Assembly (NCBI GenBank): GCA_002440085.1
Contig: DJRM01000043.1
Span: 1-11,298 of the forward strand
Source: Bacteroidales bacterium UBA6360
GTDB taxonomy: Bacteria > Bacteroidota > Bacteroidia > Bacteroidales > UBA932
Direction: 5' to 3'
DNA length: 11,298 nt
Shown: in pieces, positions 7,151 to 11,298 of the stretch
How positions within the stretch are numbered: position 1 is the stretch's first letter
Layout of the letters: every line of letters starts with the position of its first letter
Notes under the pieces: generated by a model
Told to the model about the DNA's origin: nothing
What the model saw: only the letters and a program-made list of their open reading frames with translations
Databases searched by the model: none
Translations under genes and position numbers: made by a program

Positions 7151-8074
7151 ATGAAAAAGATTACTTGCGTTGCCGTGGCGGCGTTGGCTGTTGTCGCCTG
7201 CAACAAAGAGGGGGGGGTAGAAAAGGGCCTCGCAATCACACCTGAAACAAAAACAGTCTACACTGACGAGGAACTTCCAGTGCTCGAACTCAAAGCCACG
7301 CCGACGGACTTGATTGATGGTCTGACCGTAGAGTGGACTTCCGACGCAGCTGAAATCGTTACTGTTTCCGACAAAGGAGAACTTGCCTTCGCGGTTAAGG
7401 ACATCGAGGACGCGGAGAAAACAGTCACAATCACGGCAAAGGCCGGCGAGTATTCCGCAAAATGCACGCTCACGGTAAAGGGACAGATTGCAAAATATGA
7501 GATTGTTGACCTTACCGCAGATTTCGGTTTCAAGATGCTCGACAGAAACGTTGGGGCAAAAACAACGGAAGAAATCGGCAATTTCTACCAGTGGGGAAAG
7601 AACACTCCGGTCGCATCAAATGATGACACCAAAGTAAATGAGTCTTATGATGCGGAGTGGGGACCCGAGAGTGCCGGATTTGCTGACTGGACCGTTGCTG
7701 AGAATACCCCTTGTCCTAAGGGTTGGAGCCTGCCGGATGATGAGCAAATGAAGAGAATTGATTCAAAATTGGAAATTATCGGGTACTGGGATGCCGATAT
7801 GGCAGAATATGAAGATTGTGCCGAAGCATTTGCAATTCTTGAGAAGATAAAACTTGTAAAATGCGGACAATTTAACAATAAATATACGACGCAAAAATAT
7901 CTTTCTGATGAGGCCCGCTACTTTTGGTCATCATACATAGTCACAGAAGAAAGCGGAGCACAAAAAATAGGTCTCTTTGAGTATAGCAGATTTCCTATAT
8001 ATAAAAATGGTGGTTCATACGATGTTGCTGTTCCAGTCCGCTGCGTAAAATCAACCGCAACTCCAATACTATAA
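7151..8074 (+). CDS. Lipoprotein with Ig-like domain and FISUMP-like C-terminal domain
   Basis: 307 residues. The signal peptide ends in a lipobox with the anchor Cys at 17 (LAVVAC). It is followed by NKE, which resembles the Bacteroidetes lipoprotein export signal that sends proteins to the cell surface. Residues about 27-110 form a Big_2-like immunoglobulin fold (ATPTDLIDGLTVEWTSD...VTVSDKGEL...CTLTVKG). Residues about 118-300 match the fibrobacter-succinogenes-major-paralogous (FISUMP) pattern: MLDRNVGA, NFYQWGK, CPKGWSLPDDEQM at 188-200, YFWSS, and VPVRCVK at the end. FISUMP domains are common in surface lipoproteins but have no fixed biochemical role. An eight-G run (7210-7217) lies in codons 20-23. 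The 3' third is more A+T-rich than the 5' part. The gene precedes the TonB-dependent receptor by 99 bp and is probably co-transcribed with it. Confidence 0.85.
   Translation: MKKITCVAVAALAVVACNKEGGVEKGLAITPETKTVYTDEELPVLELKATPTDLIDGLTVEWTSDAAEIVTVSDKGELAFAVKDIEDAEKTVTITAKAGEYSAKCTLTVKGQIAKYEIVDLTADFGFKMLDRNVGAKTTEEIGNFYQWGKNTPVASNDDTKVNESYDAEWGPESAGFADWTVAENTPCPKGWSLPDDEQMKRIDSKLEIIGYWDADMAEYEDCAEAFAILEKIKLVKCGQFNNKYTTQKYLSDEARYFWSSYIVTEESGAQKIGLFEYSRFPIYKNGGSYDVAVPVRCVKSTATPIL
7210..7217 (+). repeat. G8 homopolymer within the lipoprotein reading frame
   Basis: Eight consecutive G within codons Glu20-Gly-Gly-Val23. Loss of one G makes the next codon TAG at once. Gain of one G gives a frame that stops at a TGA about nine codons later. 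Either change would remove the whole mature protein. Such a tract is a typical site of slipped-strand on/off switching, but it may be fixed in this organism. Confidence 0.6.
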
Positions 8075-8084
8075 GTCTTTCTCC

Positions 8085-8163
8085 CTGCCATTCCGAGCGA
8101 AGTCACGGAGTCTTTATGGCAGAGAAGGAGATTCGTCCAAAAGACCGGAATCTGTCCGGAATG
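8085..8163. repeat. Composite short palindromic intergenic repeat
   Basis: Between the lipoprotein and the receptor lies a stem CTGCCAT (8085-8091) / ATGGCAG (8116-8122) with an inner TCCG/CGGA pair, containing CATTCCGAGCGAAGTC. This closely resembles the CATTCCGAGCGAAG-type short interspersed repeat found between genes in many bacteria, including Bacteroidota. A second part carries AGATTC (8129-8134) / GAATCT (8148-8153), and CGGAATG (8157-8163) is the exact complement of CATTCCG (8089-8095), so the two halves can pair as one larger hairpin. It may be a degenerate REP-like element that folds in the transcript. Confidence 0.5.
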
Positions 8164-8173
8164 AACGGATGAC

Positions 8174-10963
8174 ATGAGACATCTGAGGAAAGTAATATCC
8201 GTCATGATTTTACTCGGAATGGTGTGCCGCATTGCGGGCGCCGCTCCGAGTAAAGTCGATGTTAGGGTGTGTGTCACAGCAAAGGAAAGCGGTGAGCCGC
8301 TGGCAGGAGTCGTGGTGGGATTTGCGGACTGCGGAATCTATGCCGCGAGCGAGACTGACGGCGAGGCTGTGCTGAAAGGAGTGCCGGAGGGGAAATGGAA
8401 ACTCTCGGCGCAGATGATCGGGATGCTGGACTATGCGGAAGAAGTGAACGTGCGCAGGGGGATGGGCGACGTCGCCGTCGTGATGGTCGAATCCTCGTTC
8501 CGGCTTGACGACGTGGTGGTGACAGCCCGTTCCGGAGCTGTGGGGGCATCCACGGCATCGAGCATCTCGCGCACGGCCATAGACCACCTCCAAGCCACCT
8601 CGCTGGGCGACATAATGGAACTCCTTCCGGGGCAGCTCGCCTCTAATCCCTCACTCACCTCAGCCAGCAAGGCAACCATCAGGCAGGTGGGGACAGACGC
8701 GATGAACAGTCTCGGAACATCCATCATAGTGAACGGCGCACCGGTCTCCAACAACGCCAACCTCCAGGTAGGCAACACCGCCACAAGCGGCACACTCACC
8801 TCCGGCTACTCGTCCACGGCCGGCTCCGGAGTGGACCTGAGGCAGATTTCAGTCGATAACATCGAATCAGTCGACGTCATCCGCGGCATCCCGTCAGTCG
8901 AATACGGAGACCTCACCTCAGGCGTAATAATCGTGAACCCCAAGGCCGGGGAGTATCCCTTCCGCATAAGGACGAAGATAAACCCGACGCTCACACAAGC
9001 GTCCGTCAGCAAAGGCTTTGCGCTCGGAAAAAGGGGCGGGGCGCTCAGCGCGGACTTCGACTACGCGTCATCTCTCGCCGACGAGCGCAGACCCTATCAG
9101 CAGTATCGCCGCATCACCGCGAATCTCCTCTATTCCAAGACATTCGCCGAAAAGCTCCGCACCACGACCGGACTCGGATTCTATTCCGACATCGATGCGC
9201 AGAAACTCGACCCGACGGACACCAAGTACCAGAGGAAGCGCTCGGCGGAGAACATGGGCTTCAAGTTCAACACCAACATCAACTGGCAGACCGATCTCTC
9301 CTTCCTCAAAAGCGTGAAGTTCAACCTCTCGGCAAACTACGCCGAACAGAGGGGCTACACCCAGGAAATCAAGGGAAACTTCGGCTATATGGTCACTTCC
9401 GCGATGGCCGACGGCACCATAGCGTCCAACAGGAATGAAGTCGTCACAGACCGCAACGGAAAGCCGATTACCAACACCGACCAAAGCGGGCACAGCGCCT
9501 CCACGAACATACTCCCCTACGAGTTCCTCACGCAGATGACGACATACGGCAAGCCGCTGAATGTCTTCGCGAAGGCCGTGGCCAACATGTTCACAGAGTT
9601 CTGGGGCATAGGCAACCGCATCATCGGCGGAGTGGAGTGGAAGACCGACGTCAACTTCGGACAGGGCAAGGTGTTCGACCCGCTCATGCCTCCGGAGAGC
9701 GGGCTGAGGATGCGGCCCTACACAGAAATCCCTGCCCTGAACCAGTTTTCGCTCTATGCCGAGGACAACATCTCCAAGACATTGTGGAACAGGGAATTGA
9801 AGGTGCAGCTCGGCCTGCGCTTCGACCTCGTGCAGCCGGGACGAAACGAAAGCATGAACGCCTTGTCTCCACGAATCAATGCGTCGTTCGAGATAGTCCC
9901 GAAGATGCTGAAGCTGCGCGGAGGCTGGGGCATCACGGCGAAGGCACCGCCGCTTGTCTACCTCTACCCGGACAAGGCCTATTTCGACTTCGTGAACTAC
10001 AGCAACATCGGGAAGAGCGGCGTCACCGAAGCTCAGGAACTCAGCATAATCACGACAAAGGTCTACGACACGGCCAACGGCAGCCTGAAGATGGCAAAGA
10101 ACACCAAGTCGGAAGTCGGACTCGACTTTGAGTGGGCGGGAATGAGGCTGAGCGTCACCGCCTACCGTGAACTGCTGAAGAACGGCTATTCGTTCGGGCT
10201 CGACCGCAGCTGCTTCCACCTCTTCGAACTCGACAAATACGAGGAAGTGGGCACGCGGGAGGAGACATATCCCCAGCTCAAGACAGGCGTGAACCTTTCC
10301 GACGTCGTCGTCAGCCACTACAAGCCTCTGAACAACAAGGTGAACGACTCGAAGGGCGTGGAGTTCGACCTCGACTTCGGGCAGATAAAGCCCATACGCA
10401 CGTCGTTCGTCCTGACGGGAGCATATATGGTCTCGGATTCATACTCCTCCACTGAATCATATTTCCAGAAAAATCCGGATCCGAAGAAGGGATATAAGGA
10501 TATAGGAGTGTATGCCGCAGGCGACGGAAGCCGATATTCCCGATTCTCGACGAATCTGAGGGTGATACACAATATTCCGAAAATAGGGTTCGTCGTCTCT
10601 ATGGCCGTGCAGACGATTTGGAGCGACACCCACGAATATCTCGGGACGGAGAATATCCGCCCGATAGGGTACATCAGCGCATCGAACCTCAAATACACGC
10701 CTCTCGCGGAAGGAGACCCGATAAGCGAGGACATCCAGAAGCAGATTTTAGACAACAGGCTCATCAAGGAAACGCATAAACCATTATGGCTCTGCAACTT
10801 GAGGGTAACGAAGGAAATAGGGGAATATCTCGGGTTCACGTTCTTCCTCAACAATGTCTTCCGGACCAACCCCTTGGAGGAGAGCAAGAGAAATCCTGGA
10901 ACATGGTCAAGTTCACGCAATCCGTCGCAGTTCTTCGGGATTGAGGCATGGTTCAAATTCTGA
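8174..10963 (+). CDS. TonB-dependent outer-membrane receptor (non-SusC type)
   Basis: 929 residues. ATG 8174 is the first possible start, since an in-frame TGA lies at 8162. The signal peptide is about 1-23 (ending AGA). Residues about 27-107 form a carboxypeptidase-regulatory-like beta-sandwich (GEPLAGVVVGF, TDGEAVLKGVPEGKWKL). LDDVVVTARS at 111-120 is the usual entry to the plug domain (about 118-258, with SIIVNGAPV and NIESVDVIRGIPSVEYGDLTSGVI), and the beta-barrel fills about 260-929, ending in Phe (WFKF). It takes up a ligand across the outer membrane with energy from TonB/ExbBD. The plug lacks the SusC signature wording and no SusD gene follows. Instead a DUF4876-like lipoprotein begins 15 bp downstream, as in other Bacteroidales loci of this kind, whose substrate is unknown. 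The last 170 codons or so are more A+T-rich than the rest. Confidence 0.92.
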   Translation: MRHLRKVISVMILLGMVCRIAGAAPSKVDVRVCVTAKESGEPLAGVVVGFADCGIYAASETDGEAVLKGVPEGKWKLSAQMIGMLDYAEEVNVRRGMGDVAVVMVESSFRLDDVVVTARSGAVGASTASSISRTAIDHLQATSLGDIMELLPGQLASNPSLTSASKATIRQVGTDAMNSLGTSIIVNGAPVSNNANLQVGNTATSGTLTSGYSSTAGSGVDLRQISVDNIESVDVIRGIPSVEYGDLTSGVIIVNPKAGEYPFRIRTKINPTLTQASVSKGFALGKRGGALSADFDYASSLADERRPYQQYRRITANLLYSKTFAEKLRTTTGLGFYSDIDAQKLDPTDTKYQRKRSAENMGFKFNTNINWQTDLSFLKSVKFNLSANYAEQRGYTQEIKGNFGYMVTSAMADGTIASNRNEVVTDRNGKPITNTDQSGHSASTNILPYEFLTQMTTYGKPLNVFAKAVANMFTEFWGIGNRIIGGVEWKTDVNFGQGKVFDPLMPPESGLRMRPYTEIPALNQFSLYAEDNISKTLWNRELKVQLGLRFDLVQPGRNESMNALSPRINASFEIVPKMLKLRGGWGITAKAPPLVYLYPDKAYFDFVNYSNIGKSGVTEAQELSIITTKVYDTANGSLKMAKNTKSEVGLDFEWAGMRLSVTAYRELLKNGYSFGLDRSCFHLFELDKYEEVGTREETYPQLKTGVNLSDVVVSHYKPLNNKVNDSKGVEFDLDFGQIKPIRTSFVLTGAYMVSDSYSSTESYFQKNPDPKKGYKDIGVYAAGDGSRYSRFSTNLRVIHNIPKIGFVVSMAVQTIWSDTHEYLGTENIRPIGYISASNLKYTPLAEGDPISEDIQKQILDNRLIKETHKPLWLCNLRVTKEIGEYLGFTFFLNNVFRTNPLEESKRNPGTWSSSRNPSQFFGIEAWFKF

Positions 10964-10978
10964 TAACATTTTAGTTCT

Positions 10979-11298
10979 ATGGACGGAAAAATCGGAAATA
11001 TTCGCAGACAAGTCTTTGCGACGGCACTGTTTGCGGCAGCGATTCTTGCTCTCGGGAGCTGCTGGAAAGACAGTTTGCCCGCGAGTCAGTTCATCGACGA
11101 CTTCGAATTCCACTTCAGTTTCGGCGATTTCGGAAAGGGGCGAAATTTTACGAATCCGCTTAACGTGCTGATGACCAACACAACGGAACAATTCAGTTAC
11201 AGGTTTGAAAGCGCCGTTGACGGAACTGCCCGGGTGAGCGGAATCATGCCCGGGCAGTACACCGTGACCGTTTCCGGGAGCCTCACGGCGGAGGAGGC
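10979..11298 (+). CDS. DUF4876-like lipoprotein, N-terminal part (cut by window end)
   Basis: An open frame from ATG 10979 reaches the window end (106 codons seen, no stop). The signal peptide has Arg-Arg at 9-10, a hydrophobic core, and a lipobox LALGSC with Cys28. WKD follows, a charge pattern like the surface-export signal. The mature part at about 40-106 contains VLMTNTTEQFSYRFES, DGTARVSGIMPGQYTVTVSG, a carboxypeptidase-regulatory-like or DUF4876-like beta-sandwich. DUF4876 lipoproteins usually accompany TonB-dependent receptors of this class and are presumed surface partners in capture of an unknown ligand. The 15-bp gap from the receptor implies translation from the same message. The family call is from pattern memory on a fragment, so moderate. 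Confidence 0.7.
   Translation, partial: MDGKIGNIRRQVFATALFAAAILALGSCWKDSLPASQFIDDFEFHFSFGDFGKGRNFTNPLNVLMTNTTEQFSYRFESAVDGTARVSGIMPGQYTVTVSGSLTAEE

Noticed and set aside
9068..10318. Open frame of 416 codons on the minus strand opposite the TonB receptor
   Set aside because: It lies wholly inside a well-supported receptor gene, has no signal or domain pattern, and reflects the codon bias of the plus-strand gene.

Overview
The window is chromosomal DNA from a member of the Bacteroidota, most likely the order Bacteroidales; the genus cannot be fixed from the sequence. The signs are several copies of the Bacteroidota -7 promoter box TAnnTTTG, A-rich leaders without clear Shine-Dalgarno sites, lipoproteins with charged residues just after the lipid-anchored cysteine, and typical families: an outer-membrane barrel ending in Phe, a GH2 enzyme with DUF4982-type C-terminal domains, a TonB-dependent receptor with a carboxypeptidase-regulatory-like N-terminus, and a FISUMP-type lipoprotein. 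No RNA gene, CRISPR array, insertion sequence or integrase was seen.

Left part (1-2062), minus strand: a small secreted outer-membrane beta-barrel protein with a rho-independent terminator behind it, then a regulator with seven predicted membrane helices joined to a cytoplasmic AraC-type DNA-binding domain. Bases 2063-2247 separate this divergent pair from the plus-strand genes. They hold a promoter for each direction and, unexpectedly, two copies of a 26-bp near-palindrome, the second of which sits in the promoter region of the next gene.

Middle part (2248-6902), plus strand: a solitary AAA-type ATPase with a C-terminal DUF4143 region, more A+T-rich than its neighbours; a secreted GH2 glycosidase (beta-galactosidase-like) with both catalytic glutamates present; and a small XRE-family repressor-like protein with a C-terminal coiled coil, preceded by a long perfect inverted repeat next to its promoter. 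These three look like separate transcription units, because each has its own -7 box.

Right part (7151-11298), plus strand: a probable outer-membrane export locus. A lipoprotein with an Ig-like domain and a FISUMP-like domain carries an eight-G tract just after its signal peptide. After a short intergenic repeat comes a 929-residue TonB-dependent receptor (not of the SusC type), and 15 bp after it a second lipoprotein that resembles DUF4876 proteins and is cut by the window edge. No promoter box was found in front of the receptor, so the three genes may be one operon driven from about position 7049. The substrate is unknown.

The most noteworthy signals are the paired palindromes before the DUF4143 ATPase, the G8 tract in the lipoprotein, the inverted repeat before the XRE gene, and the composite short repeat between the lipoprotein and the receptor.
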